From Microbacterium bovistercoris (lineage in GTDB: Bacteria; Actinomycetota; Actinomycetes; Actinomycetales; Microbacteriaceae), in contig NZ_QUAB01000046.1 in the NCBI RefSeq assembly GCF_003387575.1, forward strand, positions 124,001 to 188,000: DNA of 64,000 nucleotides, read 5' to 3'. The notes under the pieces were generated by a model. It did not search any database and was not told the DNA's origin. It was given only the letters and a program-made list of their open reading frames with translations. Each line of letters starts with the position of its first letter. Within the stretch, counting starts at the first letter, position 1. Of the stretch, positions 28,445-39,866 are shown one piece after another. A program made the position numbers and the translations under genes.

Positions 28445-30493
28445 ATGACCGACGACGCCAACCCGCTTCTCGTTCCGTCCGCCCTGCCCTATGGCCTGCC
28501 CGACTACGGCGTCATCCGGCCGGAGCACTACCTGCCCGCGTTCGATGCCGCGTTCCGTGAGCATCTCGCCGAGGTGCAGCGCATCACGATGGTGCGCTCG
28601 ATGCCGACGTTCGAGAACACGATCGAGGCGCTGGAGCGCAGCGGCGAGAGCCTGCAGCGCGTCGCGCACGCCTTCTACACCGTGAGTTCCGCGGATGCCA
28701 CGCCCGAGATCCAGGAGATCGAGGAGCAGCTCGCACCGCTGATGGCCGCGCACGAGGACGCGATCACCCTCGACGCCGCACTGTACTGGCGCATCTCGCA
28801 GCTGCACGAGCGCGTCGACGAGCTCGGGCTCGACGCCGAGCAGCGGTATCTGGTCGAGCGCCGCCACCGCGAGATGACGCTCGCCGGCGCCGGACTCGAC
28901 GACGAGGCGAAGGCGCGACTGACCGAGCTCAACCAGCGGCTGTCGTCGCTGAGCACCACGTTCGAGAAGAACCTGCTCACCGACACCAACGACCTCGCCG
29001 TGCACTTCGAGGATGCCGCGGAGCTCGACGGTCTGAGCGAGGGCGAGCTGTCCGCAGCGCAGCGCGCCGCCGCCGATCGCGACCTCGACGGATACCTGGT
29101 CACCCTGCCGCTGTTCACCGGGCACCCGTACCTCGCGTCGCTGCGCGTGCGGGAGAGCCGCCGCCGGATCATGGAGGCCTCGCGCTCGCGGGCCTCCCGC
29201 GGCAACGAGAACGACAACGCTGCCGTGCTCACCGAGATCGTGCGCCTTCGCGCCGAGCGCGCGGAGCTGCTCGGCTACCCCACGCACGCTGCCGCGATCA
29301 CGGCCGACGAGACGGCCCGCGACCCGCAGGCGGTGGAGCGGATGCTGCGCCAGCTGGCCGCCCCCGCAGCCCGCAACGCGGCCGCCGAGCACGCAAGACT
29401 GCAGGCGATCGTGGACGAGACCGAGGATGCCCCGTTCGCGGTCGAGGCGCACGACTGGGCGTTCTACACCGAGAAGGTGCGACAGGCCGAGTACGACATC
29501 GACTCCGCCGCGCTGCGACCCTGGTTCGAGGCCGAGCGCGTGCTGCAGGACGGCGTCTTCGCCGCCGCCACGAAGCTCTACGGCGTGACCTTCGCCGAGC
29601 GCACCGACCTGTCGACCTACCACGCGGATGCCCGGGTGTTCGAGGTGTTCAATGAGGACGGCTCCGCGCAGGGCCTCTACATCCTCGACCTGTACACCCG
29701 CGACTCCAAGCGCGGAGGCGCCTGGATGAACTCGATCGTGGACCAGTCGCGACTGCGCGGCACGAAGCCGGTCGTCGTGAACAACCTCAACGTCGCCAAG
29801 CCGGGCGAAGGGCAGCCGACCCTGCTCACGCTCGACGAGGTGACCACGCTCTTCCACGAGTTCGGGCACGCTCTGCACGGGCTGTTCGCCACCGTGACCT
29901 ATCCGCACTTCTCCGGCACCAACGTGTTCCGTGACTTCGTGGAGTTCCCCAGCCAGGTCAACGAGATGTGGATCCTCTGGCCCGAGGTGCTGGACTCGTA
30001 CGCCCGTCACCACGTGACCGGCGAGCCGCTGGATCCGGCGATCGTACAGCGGCTGCAGGCGTCCGAGACCTTCAACCAGGGCTTCGCCACCAGTGAGTAC
30101 CTCGCCGCGGCCTGGCTCGACCAGGCCTGGCACCTGCTGCCTGTCGGCGCCACGGTCGACGACGTCGCCGCCTTCGAGGCCGCGGCGCTCGCCGACATCG
30201 GGCTGAACGACCCGGCGGTGCCCACCCGGTACTCCTCCACGTACTTCGCGCATGTGTTCTCCGGCGGCTACAGCGCCGGCTACTACTCGTACATCTGGAG
30301 CGAGGTGCTCGACGCCGACACCGTCGAGTGGTTCCGCACGAACGGCGGCCTGACCCGGGAGAACGGCGATCGCTTCCGGGATCGGCTGCTCGGCGTGGGC
30401 GGGTCGAAGGACCCCCTCGAGGCCTACCGTGACTTCCGCGGGCGCGACGCCGAGATCGCGCCGCTGCTGAAGCGTCGCGGCCTCGATGGCTGA
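28445..30493 (+). CDS. M3 family zinc metallopeptidase (peptidyl-dipeptidase Dcp type)
   Basis: Cytosolic zinc peptidase that trims short peptides. 682 residues, usual for Dcp/OpdA. Zinc motif LFHEFGHALHGL at about residue 475 (HExxH), third ligand region in FVEFPSQVNEMW about 25 residues on; the N-terminal helical lid is present and no signal peptide is seen. Whether it is a dipeptidyl carboxypeptidase or oligopeptidase A cannot be settled from sequence. The last 8 bp overlap the downstream methyltransferase gene. Confidence 0.92.
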   Translation: MTDDANPLLVPSALPYGLPDYGVIRPEHYLPAFDAAFREHLAEVQRITMVRSMPTFENTIEALERSGESLQRVAHAFYTVSSADATPEIQEIEEQLAPLMAAHEDAITLDAALYWRISQLHERVDELGLDAEQRYLVERRHREMTLAGAGLDDEAKARLTELNQRLSSLSTTFEKNLLTDTNDLAVHFEDAAELDGLSEGELSAAQRAAADRDLDGYLVTLPLFTGHPYLASLRVRESRRRIMEASRSRASRGNENDNAAVLTEIVRLRAERAELLGYPTHAAAITADETARDPQAVERMLRQLAAPAARNAAAEHARLQAIVDETEDAPFAVEAHDWAFYTEKVRQAEYDIDSAALRPWFEAERVLQDGVFAAATKLYGVTFAERTDLSTYHADARVFEVFNEDGSAQGLYILDLYTRDSKRGGAWMNSIVDQSRLRGTKPVVVNNLNVAKPGEGQPTLLTLDEVTTLFHEFGHALHGLFATVTYPHFSGTNVFRDFVEFPSQVNEMWILWPEVLDSYARHHVTGEPLDPAIVQRLQASETFNQGFATSEYLAAAWLDQAWHLLPVGATVDDVAAFEAAALADIGLNDPAVPTRYSSTYFAHVFSGGYSAGYYSYIWSEVLDADTVEWFRTNGGLTRENGDRFRDRLLGVGGSKDPLEAYRDFRGRDAEIAPLLKRRGLDG

Positions 30494-31220
30494 GGTGCCG
30501 GGCGCCGCATGCGCGGCATCCGGCGCTGCATCCCCTCGGAGACCTGCCGTTTCTCGGAGCGCTCACGCCGATTCCTCCGAGATCCTGCAGATCTCCGACG
30601 AGCTGGCGGCGATCCGCGACGCGTTCGACCTGCGCGCACCCGCGTATGACGAGAGCGAGATGCACCGCAGCCTCGCAGATGCGGTGGCATCCTTCGCAGC
30701 GACCTCGAACGTGGGAACCGTACTCGACGTCGCGACAGGAACCGGGCTGGTGCTGCGCGCTCTGCGCGAGCACTTGCCCGACGCGCGACTGATCGGCGTC
30801 GACATCTCCCCCGGCATGCTCGCCGTCGCGCGCGAGTCGCTGCCGGCTGCGCAGTTCTTGGAGGCGGATGCTGCGGCGCTGCCACTGCCGGATGCCGCGA
30901 CGGATCTGATCACCTGCGTGACCGCGCTGCACCTGATCCCGGACATCCGGGGAAGCGTGCAGGAGTGGCAACGCACGCTGGCGCCCGGCGGGCGGCTCGT
31001 CACAGCGACGTTCCTCATGCCCGATGACGCGCCCGCCCCCGACGAGCACCGTCACGGACCCTCGGCATCACGGCCCTACGTCCGCGACCACCGCCCGTTC
31101 CGCAGCGTCGAGGCGACCGCACAGACGTTCAGCGACCTCGGCTTCGCCCTGAACCGCCATGTCGTGTGGGCCGATGACGTCGACACCGTACTGATCGCCG
31201 AGCTGCTACCGGAGGCGTGA
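30486..31220 (+). CDS. Class I SAM-dependent methyltransferase
   Basis: 244 residues. SAM-binding motif I VLDVATGTGLVLRALRE at about residue 79, acidic motif LIGVDISPGML, and LPLPDAATDLITCVTALHLI (motif IV/post). The first roughly 30 residues are Ala-rich and unlike the family, so translation may begin later; I see no better ATG before MHRSL, and the current start overlaps the M3 gene. Substrate unknown. Convergent with the epoxide-hydrolase-like gene 27 bp away. Confidence 0.8.
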   Translation: MAEVPGAACAASGAASPRRPAVSRSAHADSSEILQISDELAAIRDAFDLRAPAYDESEMHRSLADAVASFAATSNVGTVLDVATGTGLVLRALREHLPDARLIGVDISPGMLAVARESLPAAQFLEADAAALPLPDAATDLITCVTALHLIPDIRGSVQEWQRTLAPGGRLVTATFLMPDDAPAPDEHRHGPSASRPYVRDHRPFRSVEATAQTFSDLGFALNRHVVWADDVDTVLIAELLPEA

Positions 31221-31247
31221 CCGCGGAGCCGACCGCACGCTCGATGC

Positions 31248-32366
31248 TCACAGCAGGCCGAGATCGCGGGCGAAGGTACGGACGCGCTCGGCCATCGCCT
31301 GCGGCACCTCGGCGACCGCGAAGTGGCCGCCCTCCTCGAGTCTGTCGAAAGTGCGCAGGTCGCGGTAGAACCGGCGTGCCAGCGACTCCGGGTAGTCCCA
31401 CTCGTGTCGTTGGATGTGCACGGATGCGGGGACGTCGACGGGCGGGATCCCCTCGCCCCCGTCGGCATCCTCGTAGTAACTGCGGAACGACGTGCCGATG
31501 CTCTGCGTGACCCAGTAGATCATCGCCTCGGTGAGGATACGCTCGCGCGAGATGCGCCGCTCCACGGCACGGGGATCTCCGTCAGGAGTGTCGCTCCACT
31601 CGATCAGCTTCTCCGCGAGCCATGCCAGGAGCCCTGCCGGCGAGTCGTTCAGCGCGGCGGCCAGGGTGTCGGGCCGGGTGCCCTGCACATGCCCGTAGGC
31701 GCCGTTCGGCCCACCCCACGCGTCGAGGCGCTGGAAGAACGCGGTCTCTTCGGGCGCCGTCGACGAGCGTCGCTCGTCGGGCGTCGGGAAATGCGCATGC
31801 GTGACGACGATGCCCGCCACCGATTCGGGATACGTCGCCGCGATGAGGTCATTGACGTTGGCCGTCACGTCCTCGCCGTACGTGAGGTACCGCCGATACC
31901 CGAGGACTTCGGTCATGAGAGCGTGCATCGTCGCGGCGAGACGGACCTCGGTGATCGGTCCGCGCTCGTACGCGGTGGAGAAGCCGAATCCCGGCAGGCT
32001 CGGCACGACCACGTCGAACTCGGTCAGCAGATCGGCGAAGTCCAGCTGCAGCGCGAACGTGTGCGGCCAGCCGTGCATCACCAGCAGCGCCGGAGCCCCG
32101 AGCCGCTCCGACCTCAGGTGCACGTAGTGCAGCGTGGTGTCGTCGATGTCGACGAGGAACTGCGGATGCGTGTTCAGCCAGGCTTCCCGGCCACGCCAGT
32201 CCCACCCGCGCCAGGTGTCGACGAGTTCGCCCAGGTACTCCGCCGTCATCCCCGCCGGAGGGCGGCGCGGTGAGTCGGGCAGCGGACGGTGCCGCTCGAG
32301 TCGCCCGCGCAGATCGGCGAGTTCACGTTCGGGCACGGAGATCGAGAAGGCACGCGGTGCGGACAT
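31248..32366 (-). CDS. Epoxide-hydrolase-like alpha/beta hydrolase
   Basis: 372 residues. N-terminal epoxide-hydrolase domain (FSISVPERELADLRGRLERH), oxyanion motif HGWP (98-101), putative nucleophile Asp166 in LTYGEDVTAN, lid with tyrosines (TSFRSYYED) and catalytic His348 in EEGGHFAVAEVP. The nucleophile elbow differs from the GGDWG form usual in microsomal-type bacterial epoxide hydrolases, so the substrate may be different. Cytosolic. Leaderless promoter TAGTGT-N6-ATG upstream. Monocistronic or with the methyltransferase upstream (51 bp gap). Confidence 0.82.
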   Translation of the reverse strand: MSAPRAFSISVPERELADLRGRLERHRPLPDSPRRPPAGMTAEYLGELVDTWRGWDWRGREAWLNTHPQFLVDIDDTTLHYVHLRSERLGAPALLVMHGWPHTFALQLDFADLLTEFDVVVPSLPGFGFSTAYERGPITEVRLAATMHALMTEVLGYRRYLTYGEDVTANVNDLIAATYPESVAGIVVTHAHFPTPDERRSSTAPEETAFFQRLDAWGGPNGAYGHVQGTRPDTLAAALNDSPAGLLAWLAEKLIEWSDTPDGDPRAVERRISRERILTEAMIYWVTQSIGTSFRSYYEDADGGEGIPPVDVPASVHIQRHEWDYPESLARRFYRDLRTFDRLEEGGHFAVAEVPQAMAERVRTFARDLGLL

Positions 32367-32372
32367 GCGCCG

Positions 32373-32378
32373 ACACTA
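32373..32378 (-). promoter_or_regulatory. -10 element of a leaderless promoter for the epoxide-hydrolase-like gene
   Basis: Reverse strand TAGTGT, six bases (CGGCGC), ATG at 32366. Confidence 0.5.
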
Positions 32379-32417
32379 CGCGTGGGCTCCGACATCCCGC
32401 TCGGCCGCGAGGCGGCC

Positions 32418-33539
32418 TCACCGCGCCTGCGGATCGAGCCGGTAGAAGCGCCACAGCGGATGCTCGATCGGCAGCACTGTGCTCCCGCCGAAGCCCGCTT
32501 CCGCGGCCCAGTCCCGCACGGTGCCCGCCCGCAGCACCGTACCGTTCGCCACCCGCTCTCCCTCCGCCATCGTCGCAGGCAGGCAGTGCAGCACACTGAA
32601 GGCGTAGTTCAGCCGGTCGAGGAAGTCCGCCTGCTCTGTGAACGCATCCGCGACCTTCTCATCTCCGATGAGCACGGCGCCGCCGTCGCGCAGCAGGGAC
32701 CGTGCGACGGTGAGCGCGGCGACCGGCTCGTTCATGTCGTGCAGCGCCTCGAAGACCGTCACCAGATCGAACCCCTCGGGGGCGAGATCGGCGAAGTCCT
32801 CCGGCACCGTCGCGTTCGCGCGACGGACCTCGATGCGCTCATCGAGCCCTTCGGCGTGAACGAGCCGCCGCGCATCGGCCACGGAAGCCGGATCCAGATC
32901 CACCGCCACCACCCGTGCCGCAGGGAACGCGCGGGCGAGCGCGACGCTGGACCACCCCGTCCCGGCGCCGAGGTCGAGAATCCGCCCACCGCGGCGAAGC
33001 CGATCCCGGACGTCAGGGAGGGCCGCCACCCATCCGTCGAGATCATTGACGTAGCCGGGCCTGTTCAGCTGCTCCAGCCCCTGCCGTACGCCCGTGCCGA
33101 AGGCGCCGTAGCGCACGCCGGCGCCCGTTCGCGCAGCGTCGACGACCGCGTCGAATGCCGACGCCGTCCCGGCGAACATCGTTCCCGTCCCGACCGCGTA
33201 GAACGGATCATCCGGATCCAGGAACACCGGACGGTGGGCAGCGGGGAGAGCGAAGCGTCGCACCGCCGCAGCCGCTGAGGCGTCATCGACGGTGAGGAAG
33301 CCGGCTGCGGTCTGCTGCTCCAGCCATTCCTGTGCGATGCGTCGATCGATGCCCGCGGCGGCCGCGAACTCTTCGATGGTCGCGTCGTCCGCTCGGCCGA
33401 GCGCCTCGTACAGCCCGAGCCTTCTGCCGAACTCGATGCTGAGCAGCTCGAGTCCAGGGAGCAGGGATTCGATCAGGCGTTCGGCGAGATTCGCTGCGAC
33501 GACGGCGTCGTCGCCGTCTGCCGACATGACGATGTCCAT
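32418..33539 (-). CDS. SAM-dependent methyltransferase with N-terminal winged-helix domain
   Basis: 373 residues. N-terminal dimerisation/winged-helix region ([38 protein letters not shown]), then the methyltransferase fold with [20 protein letters not shown] (motif I) near residue 187, VVAVDLDP, and [15 protein letters not shown]. This two-domain layout resembles O-methyltransferases of the plant/caffeate-like and rRNA adjacent families; the substrate is unknown. Start ATG 33539 with GTTCAATGGAAC upstream and no clear ribosome binding site. On the same strand as the epoxide-hydrolase-like gene. Confidence 0.82.
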   Translation of the reverse strand: MDIVMSADGDDAVVAANLAERLIESLLPGLELLSIEFGRRLGLYEALGRADDATIEEFAAAAGIDRRIAQEWLEQQTAAGFLTVDDASAAAAVRRFALPAAHRPVFLDPDDPFYAVGTGTMFAGTASAFDAVVDAARTGAGVRYGAFGTGVRQGLEQLNRPGYVNDLDGWVAALPDVRDRLRRGGRILDLGAGTGWSSVALARAFPAARVVAVDLDPASVADARRLVHAEGLDERIEVRRANATVPEDFADLAPEGFDLVTVFEALHDMNEPVAALTVARSLLRDGGAVLIGDEKVADAFTEQADFLDRLNYAFSVLHCLPATMAEGERVANGTVLRAGTVRDWAAEAGFGGSTVLPIEHPLWRFYRLDPQAR

Positions 33540-33603
33540 GTTCCATTGAACCGCGCGCCGGCCCCGCGCGCACCACCTCGTCCGGCGGTGTCAGGACCAG
33601 CGG

Positions 33604-34872
<1,269 letters not shown>

Positions 34873-34993
34873 GCGCTTCCTCCTCGAGGCGTTTCAGTCC
34901 GGGGGCTCCCGAAAGCCACAGATCGAGCCTAACCGCCGCCGGGGACACCGGGCCGTATTGGAACGACACGGTGTCGCGATGACGCAGGACGAA

Positions 34994-35035
34994 GCGGGGC
35001 GGCCGCGCGGATGGGGGTGCGCGCGACCGCCCCGC
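34994..35035 (-). terminator. Terminator after the GMC oxidoreductase
   Basis: Arms 34994-35009 and 35020-35035 form a 16-bp stem (one mismatch) around a 10-base loop; extremely GC-rich. It lies between the GMC gene stop and the upstream region of clpX, isolating the two. Confidence 0.7.
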
Positions 35036-35053
35036 TCCCGGGGCATCCGGCCG

Positions 35054-36703
35054 TCAGCCGGCGTGCTCCGCGCGCCGGGCGGCGCGGGTCTGCGGCGCGG
35101 CAGCCGCGTCCTCCCGGATCAGGTCGGCCGCCTTCTCGCCGATCACGATCGACGGCGCGTTGGTGTGGCCGCGGATGATCGACGGCATGATCGACGCGTC
35201 GGCGACCCTCAGTCCGGTGACACCGCGCACACGCAGCCGCTCGTCGACGACGGACGCCGCATCCGACCCCATCCGCGCGGTTCCCACCGGGTGGTAGAGG
35301 GTCTGGGAGTGCCGCTCGAGGGCGACGGCGTCCCGCTCGGCGCGCTCCATCCGCTCGGCGCCGGCCGGCTGGATGAACGCGCCCGTGGTCCTGCTCTTCA
35401 GCGCAGGGGCCTCGAGGATGTCCTCGCACACCGCGAGTCCCGCCATGATCGCCGCCCTGTCCCGGCCTTCCGGGTCGCTCAGGTACTTCGGGTCGATCAG
35501 CGGCTTCGCGAACGGATCCGCGCTGGCCAGGGTGATCTCGCCGTGACTCTCGGGACGCACCAGGATGACGCCGACGGTGACGGCGTGGCCGTCATGACCG
35601 ACGAGGCCCTCGCCGATGAAGGCGACGGGCGCGAAGATCAGCTCGAGATCAGGCGCCGCGAGGCCTGGCTCCGAGGACACGAATCCGTACGCCTCGCCGA
35701 CGTTGGAGGTGAGCATGCCGCGGTGCCGCACCAGGTAGTTCACGAGCTGCCCCGGCTTCTCCGCCGTGTACAGGGTGTCGTCCTTCGCGCCGACAGCCAG
35801 GCCGGTGAGCAGGTGGTCACGCAGATTCCTGCCGACCTCGGGGCTGTGCGCGACGACGGCGATACCGTGCTGCGCGAGCTGTGCGCTGTCGCCGATCCCC
35901 GAGAGCAGCAGCAGCTGCGGGGTGTTGATCGCGCCGCCGGACAGCACCACTTCGCGGGTCGCCTTCGCCCGTCGGATCGCGCCGTCCTGGGCGTACTCGA
36001 CGCCGGCCGCCGTCGTGCCCTCGAACAGCACGCGGGTGGCGTGCGCGCCGGTCGCGATGGTCAGGTTCGAGCGCTTGCGCGCCTCCTTCAGGTATCCGTT
36101 GACGGTGCTGAACCGCGACCCCTTGCGCTGGCTGACCAGGGTGCGGCTCATGCCCCGCTGGTCGCGTCCGTTCGCAGGCACACGCGGGATGCCGGTCTGG
36201 CCGGCCGCATCGATGAAGGCCTCGGTGTGCGTTCGGGGGCTGCGCTGCTCCTCGATGCGGATCGCTCCGCTGCGGCCGGTCTCGGTCTCGTTGTCGCGCG
36301 CGATCGTCGCGTCCACGTTCTCGGCGCGGTCGAAGTACTTCCGCAGCCCCTGCCAGGACCAGTCCTCGCCTGCCGCCTCGCCCCACTCGTCGTAGTCCTC
36401 GGGGAAGCCTCGCACCCACATCATCGCGTTCATCGATGAGGATCCGCCGAGCACCTTGCCGCGCGGCCAATACACGCGACGCCCGCCGAGTAGCGGCTGC
36501 GGCTCGGTCTCGTAGTTCCAGTCCACATCGGACTTGAACAGCTTGGAGAAGGCGGCCGGGATGTGCACCTCGGTCTTCTTGTCCTCAGGTCCCGCCTCCA
36601 GCAGCAGGACTCGCGCCGCCGGATCCTCACTGAGCCGGGCCGCCACCGCCGCTCCTGCAGAACCTGCGCCGACGACGACGTAGTCGTAGGTGTTGTCGTT
36701 CAT
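35054..36703 (-). CDS. GMC-family FAD oxidoreductase (choline dehydrogenase-like)
   Basis: Oxidises an alcohol to the aldehyde with FAD. 549 residues from ATG 36703 ([20 protein letters not shown]); an ATG three codons upstream touches the GAGGA ribosome binding site, so it was not used. FAD motif GAGSAG, GMC signature 1 around [20 protein letters not shown], and catalytic His in [11 protein letters not shown] with the second His/Asn in [19 protein letters not shown]. Downstream of, and with 35 bp from, an unusual aldehyde dehydrogenase, so a two-step alcohol to acid oxidation is likely. Choline is only one of many possible substrates; no betaine transporter is near. Confidence 0.88.
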   Translation of the reverse strand: MNDNTYDYVVVGAGSAGAAVAARLSEDPAARVLLLEAGPEDKKTEVHIPAAFSKLFKSDVDWNYETEPQPLLGGRRVYWPRGKVLGGSSSMNAMMWVRGFPEDYDEWGEAAGEDWSWQGLRKYFDRAENVDATIARDNETETGRSGAIRIEEQRSPRTHTEAFIDAAGQTGIPRVPANGRDQRGMSRTLVSQRKGSRFSTVNGYLKEARKRSNLTIATGAHATRVLFEGTTAAGVEYAQDGAIRRAKATREVVLSGGAINTPQLLLLSGIGDSAQLAQHGIAVVAHSPEVGRNLRDHLLTGLAVGAKDDTLYTAEKPGQLVNYLVRHRGMLTSNVGEAYGFVSSEPGLAAPDLELIFAPVAFIGEGLVGHDGHAVTVGVILVRPESHGEITLASADPFAKPLIDPKYLSDPEGRDRAAIMAGLAVCEDILEAPALKSRTTGAFIQPAGAERMERAERDAVALERHSQTLYHPVGTARMGSDAASVVDERLRVRGVTGLRVADASIMPSIIRGHTNAPSIVIGEKAADLIREDAAAAPQTRAARRAEHAG

Positions 36704-36738
36704 TGTTCTCATTCCTCGTGTCGGATGTCGGGGATCGC

Positions 36739-38493
36739 TCAGGCGCGGAACGCCGCGGCGAACACGGCGGGCATACCGCCCCAGCTGGGGTGCGCGGCGA
36801 AGCCGGCGAGCCGGCGGCCGGTGAGCGCGGCGCTTCGCGCGGTGACGAACCACGGCGGGGTCGGGAACAGCGCGAACTCGCCATGCATGACCGACCGCGG
36901 GAAGGGCCGGAACGGTCCGGTCACGACCGTGCGCTCGGTGCCCTCCAGCAGCAGGGCGTTGTGCACCACCCCGCGACCGGACTGGATGTCGTCCAGGGTG
37001 TGTCCGGGGAACGCGCCCCAGGTCGCGGCCGCCGTGAGGAAGCCGACGCCGGTCCATGCGTTGATCGCCACGGTTCCGTAGCGCAGGTCGGCGATCAGTT
37101 CGTCGAAGCGGCCGCCCATGGCTTTGCGGGCCCGTGGATCGACGAGCACGTTCGCGCCGAGAGTTCCGGTCAGCCTCTCGTTGGCATGGACGACGGCGTC
37201 CTCCAGGAAGCGTGCGCCGCCGCCGCGCAGCTGCACGACGCCGAGCACCGGGGAGAAGTACTCGGTGTTCTGCACAGGCACGGCATCCGCGGCATCCGTC
37301 TCGACCAGCAGGCGGCAACCCCCCTCGCCGAGCCGCGTCGCCCCGGGATACGAAGCCAGCGCGCCGGCGAAGCGCTCATCGCTGCCGGGGTACCACGCCG
37401 GGCGTGCGGGAGCGCTGTCGAACGCGGTGCGCAGCGCGGCGAGGAACTCTTCCTTCTGCGTCCAGTCCGCGCTGATGATGACGACCTGACCGGCGATGCA
37501 GTTGTACCCGCCGTTGTGCAGGCGCATCGTGGCGATGTGGGCGGCCTGGTACTCGAGATCCTTCTTCGACCACTGACCGGGCACGACGATGACTGGCGCC
37601 ACGCCGCCGAGCTCGCTGGTGATCGGCTTGTCCAGCAGTGGCGTTCCTGCCGCCTTGCGCGCGCGACCCTCTTCACCAGGCCCGTACACGATCACGTCGT
37701 GGGTGATGGCGCTGCCGGTGATGTGGATGTGGGCGATGTCGGGATGCGCGGTGAGGTACGCGCCGGCGGCGGCGCCGCCCTGCACGATCTGCAGCACGCC
37801 GAGGTCGATGAGCGGTGCGAAGGCCGTGCGGTAGACGCTCTCCAGCTCGCGCATCACGGGATTGAGCTTGAGCAGCACGACGCGGTTGTTCGCCACCAGT
37901 TCGTAGAGCGCATCGAGAGGCGCGATCGACGTGATGTTGCCGGCACCGAGCACGAGGCCGATGCCTTCCGTGCGCTCCGGATGCTTCGCGGCGAGGCCCG
38001 CGTCCGCGACGACCTGCCCGGCGGAGATTCCCGGCTGCATCCACACCTCCGCGTGGAAGCCGTGCATGAGCAGCGCCTCGTAGGCGTTGTGCGGCAGCAC
38101 GGGAACGGCGACGCGCCCGCCGGGTGCGCTGCGCAGATGCGCACCGGCGGCCGGGCTCGTGCCCTGCGCCATCGCCCTGAGCGACGCAGCCAGCGCGCCC
38201 AGTCCGGTCAGCACCGGGTACGGGCCGGAGATCCACTCCTCCCCGACCAGCGGCGAGTCGGCGGGCAGCCGCTTGATGCGGGCTGCGGTCGTGGCCCATT
38301 CCTCGGATGCGGCGGCGACACGACTGTGCACTTGCATCAGCGACGCGGCACGCTCCGCGAGAGGCATCGCGGCCCAGGTCTGCTCTCCGGCGCGGAGAAC
38401 GCGGATCGCCTCGTCGAGCGCGGCGCGCTCGCTGTCGTCGAGCTGCGCCTGGTTCGCTGTGGCCGACGGCGATTCGGGTGTGACGGTGCTCAT
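36739..38493 (-). CDS. Aldehyde dehydrogenase family protein, long atypical form
   Basis: 584 residues, longer than the usual 480-500. Catalytic cysteine in [10 protein letters not shown], general base glutamate in [10 protein letters not shown], and [15 protein letters not shown] in place of the standard FTGS-(x)-G loop. The C-terminal segment ([27 protein letters not shown]) is divergent. First gene of a pair with the GMC oxidoreductase and divergent from a PucR-type regulator, so it probably oxidises the aldehyde made by that enzyme. Not a BetB-type betaine aldehyde dehydrogenase by length and motifs. GGGAG before the ATG. Confidence 0.82.
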   Translation of the reverse strand: MSTVTPESPSATANQAQLDDSERAALDEAIRVLRAGEQTWAAMPLAERAASLMQVHSRVAAASEEWATTAARIKRLPADSPLVGEEWISGPYPVLTGLGALAASLRAMAQGTSPAAGAHLRSAPGGRVAVPVLPHNAYEALLMHGFHAEVWMQPGISAGQVVADAGLAAKHPERTEGIGLVLGAGNITSIAPLDALYELVANNRVVLLKLNPVMRELESVYRTAFAPLIDLGVLQIVQGGAAAGAYLTAHPDIAHIHITGSAITHDVIVYGPGEEGRARKAAGTPLLDKPITSELGGVAPVIVVPGQWSKKDLEYQAAHIATMRLHNGGYNCIAGQVVIISADWTQKEEFLAALRTAFDSAPARPAWYPGSDERFAGALASYPGATRLGEGGCRLLVETDAADAVPVQNTEYFSPVLGVVQLRGGGARFLEDAVVHANERLTGTLGANVLVDPRARKAMGGRFDELIADLRYGTVAINAWTGVGFLTAAATWGAFPGHTLDDIQSGRGVVHNALLLEGTERTVVTGPFRPFPRSVMHGEFALFPTPPWFVTARSAALTGRRLAGFAAHPSWGGMPAVFAAAFRA

Positions 38494-38516
38494 GGATCTC
38501 CCTTGATCGTGAATCC

Positions 38517-38537
38517 AGTCTCAGCGCTCATGAGACT
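38517..38537. promoter_or_regulatory. Hairpin/inverted repeat upstream of the aldehyde dehydrogenase
   Basis: AGTCTCA (38517-38523) and TGAGACT (38531-38537) around GCGCTCA. In the leader of the aldehyde dehydrogenase mRNA or an operator; cannot tell which. Confidence 0.4.
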
Positions 38538-38576
38538 GCGTGCAATGTGCGGGCGCCCCGACTTGACGCCGGTGGA

Positions 38577-38592
38577 TTGTGCGCCAGCACAA
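38577..38592. promoter_or_regulatory. Palindromic operator candidate for the PucR-type regulator
   Basis: TTGTGC (38577-38582), four bases GCCA, GCACAA (38587-38592), a perfect inverted repeat. It lies just upstream of the -10 (38614) of the regulator gene and ends where its -35 would be, so binding there would affect both divergent promoters. Confidence 0.6.
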
Positions 38593-38613
38593 CGACTGTG
38601 GATCAGCTCGGGT

Positions 38614-38619
38614 TAGACT
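38614..38619 (+). promoter_or_regulatory. -10 element of a leaderless promoter for the PucR-type regulator
   Basis: TAGACT, six bases (CAGGCC), ATG at 38626. Confidence 0.6.
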
Positions 38620-38625
38620 CAGGCC

Positions 38626-39798
38626 ATGACGAACAGCGCCGTTCTCGCCCTTCCCGCCGCCTCCGCCCTCTTCGCCGGGCTGCGTGAATCGGTCGACCAG
38701 CTCTCTGACCGCATCCTCGCGCAGATCCTCGCCGAGGAGGATGCGTATGCGGGCGCACAGATCCCGGCCGCGCTGCTGCGCCATATCGTCGAGATCAACG
38801 TCGAGGCGCTTTTGCATACGATGTCCGGCGGCGAGGAGTCGCTGGATGCCGCACGCGAGGCCGGCCGGGAGAAGGCCGAGCACTCCGTGCCGCTCGAAGG
38901 ACTGCTGCACGCCTACCGGATCGCCGGGATCACACTCTGGGAACGCGTGGTCGAGCTCTCGGTGTCGACCGATCGCACCGAGTTGCTGCTGCGCGCGTCG
39001 TCGGATGTCTGGGGCGTGATCGATAGATTCTCCAATGCAGCCGCCGACGCCTACCGCGAGGTCGTCGATGCCCGCGATCGCCAGGACGAGAACCGGCGCG
39101 GAGTTCTGATGCTCGCTCTGCTGGACGAGAGCACGTCCCCCAGGGATGCCGGTGCCGCGCTGCGCGGTCTCGGGCTGCCCGAGGGCGGGCGCTACGCGGT
39201 CGTCGCGGCGGAGCGCACGCCCAGTGGCGCGGATCCGATGCCGGGGATCGAACAGCGTCTGCGTCAGCGCGGACTCGCCTCGGCCTGGTCGGTATGGAGC
39301 ACCGAGCACGTCGGCGTGATCGCATTGAGCGCCGCCGAGGAAGTCACCGAGGTCGAGCGCGTCGTGGCCGCCGTCGCGGCATCACGGGTCGGGATCAGCC
39401 GTTCGTTCGCGGAGATCGCCAACGGCGCACGTGCACTCGACCAGGCCCGGCTGGCGCTGGCGTGCCTGCCGCGTCGGGCGATCGGGGTGCACTCCTACGA
39501 CAGTGCCCCGCTGGACGTACTGCTGACCGCCGGCGCCGGCGCGGCTGAGGAACTGGGCACTCAGGTGCTCGGCGCTGTACGCGCGCATGCAGACGGCGAT
39601 CTGCTGCTGGACACCCTGGAGACCTGGTTCGCCGCGAACGGCTCGACCGCCGAAGCCGCAGCCCGGCTGCACTGCCACCGGAACACGGTCGGCTACCGGC
39701 TGGCTCGGATAGCCGAGCTCACCGGCCGATCGGTCTCGATCCCGGCGGACTCGGCAGAGCTGTACGCCGCGCTGCGGGCGGTGCGGCTGCTGGCCTGA
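38626..39798 (+). CDS. PucR/CdaR-type transcriptional regulator
   Basis: 390 residues. N-terminal helical sensory region ([20 protein letters not shown]...[16 protein letters not shown]), a GGDEF-like/PucR middle segment, and a C-terminal helix-turn-helix of the PucR HTH_30 type ([30 protein letters not shown], about residues 344-373). It lies divergent from the aldehyde dehydrogenase/GMC pair with a palindrome between, so it is the likely local regulator. Leaderless start. Convergent with the deoxyribose operon across a bidirectional terminator. Confidence 0.9.
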   Translation: MTNSAVLALPAASALFAGLRESVDQLSDRILAQILAEEDAYAGAQIPAALLRHIVEINVEALLHTMSGGEESLDAAREAGREKAEHSVPLEGLLHAYRIAGITLWERVVELSVSTDRTELLLRASSDVWGVIDRFSNAAADAYREVVDARDRQDENRRGVLMLALLDESTSPRDAGAALRGLGLPEGGRYAVVAAERTPSGADPMPGIEQRLRQRGLASAWSVWSTEHVGVIALSAAEEVTEVERVVAAVAASRVGISRSFAEIANGARALDQARLALACLPRRAIGVHSYDSAPLDVLLTAGAGAAEELGTQVLGAVRAHADGDLLLDTLETWFAANGSTAEAAARLHCHRNTVGYRLARIAELTGRSVSIPADSAELYAALRAVRLLA

Positions 39799-39803
39799 GC
39801 GAC

Positions 39804-39842
39804 GAGACCCCGCCTGACGGAATGTCGTTCAGGCAGGGTCTC
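39804..39842. terminator. Bidirectional terminator between the PucR gene and the aldehyde dehydrogenase pair
   Basis: Arms 39804-39819 and 39826-39842 form a long stem with a one-base bulge and a mismatch around GAATGT. Convergent genes on both sides. Confidence 0.75.
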
Positions 39843-39866
39843 TGCACTGCAGATCGAAGCAGGGCG

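Noticed and set aside
38517..38592. Two inverted repeats as CRISPR or IS ends
   Set aside because: Different sequences with different spacers, no array structure and no cas or transposase genes.
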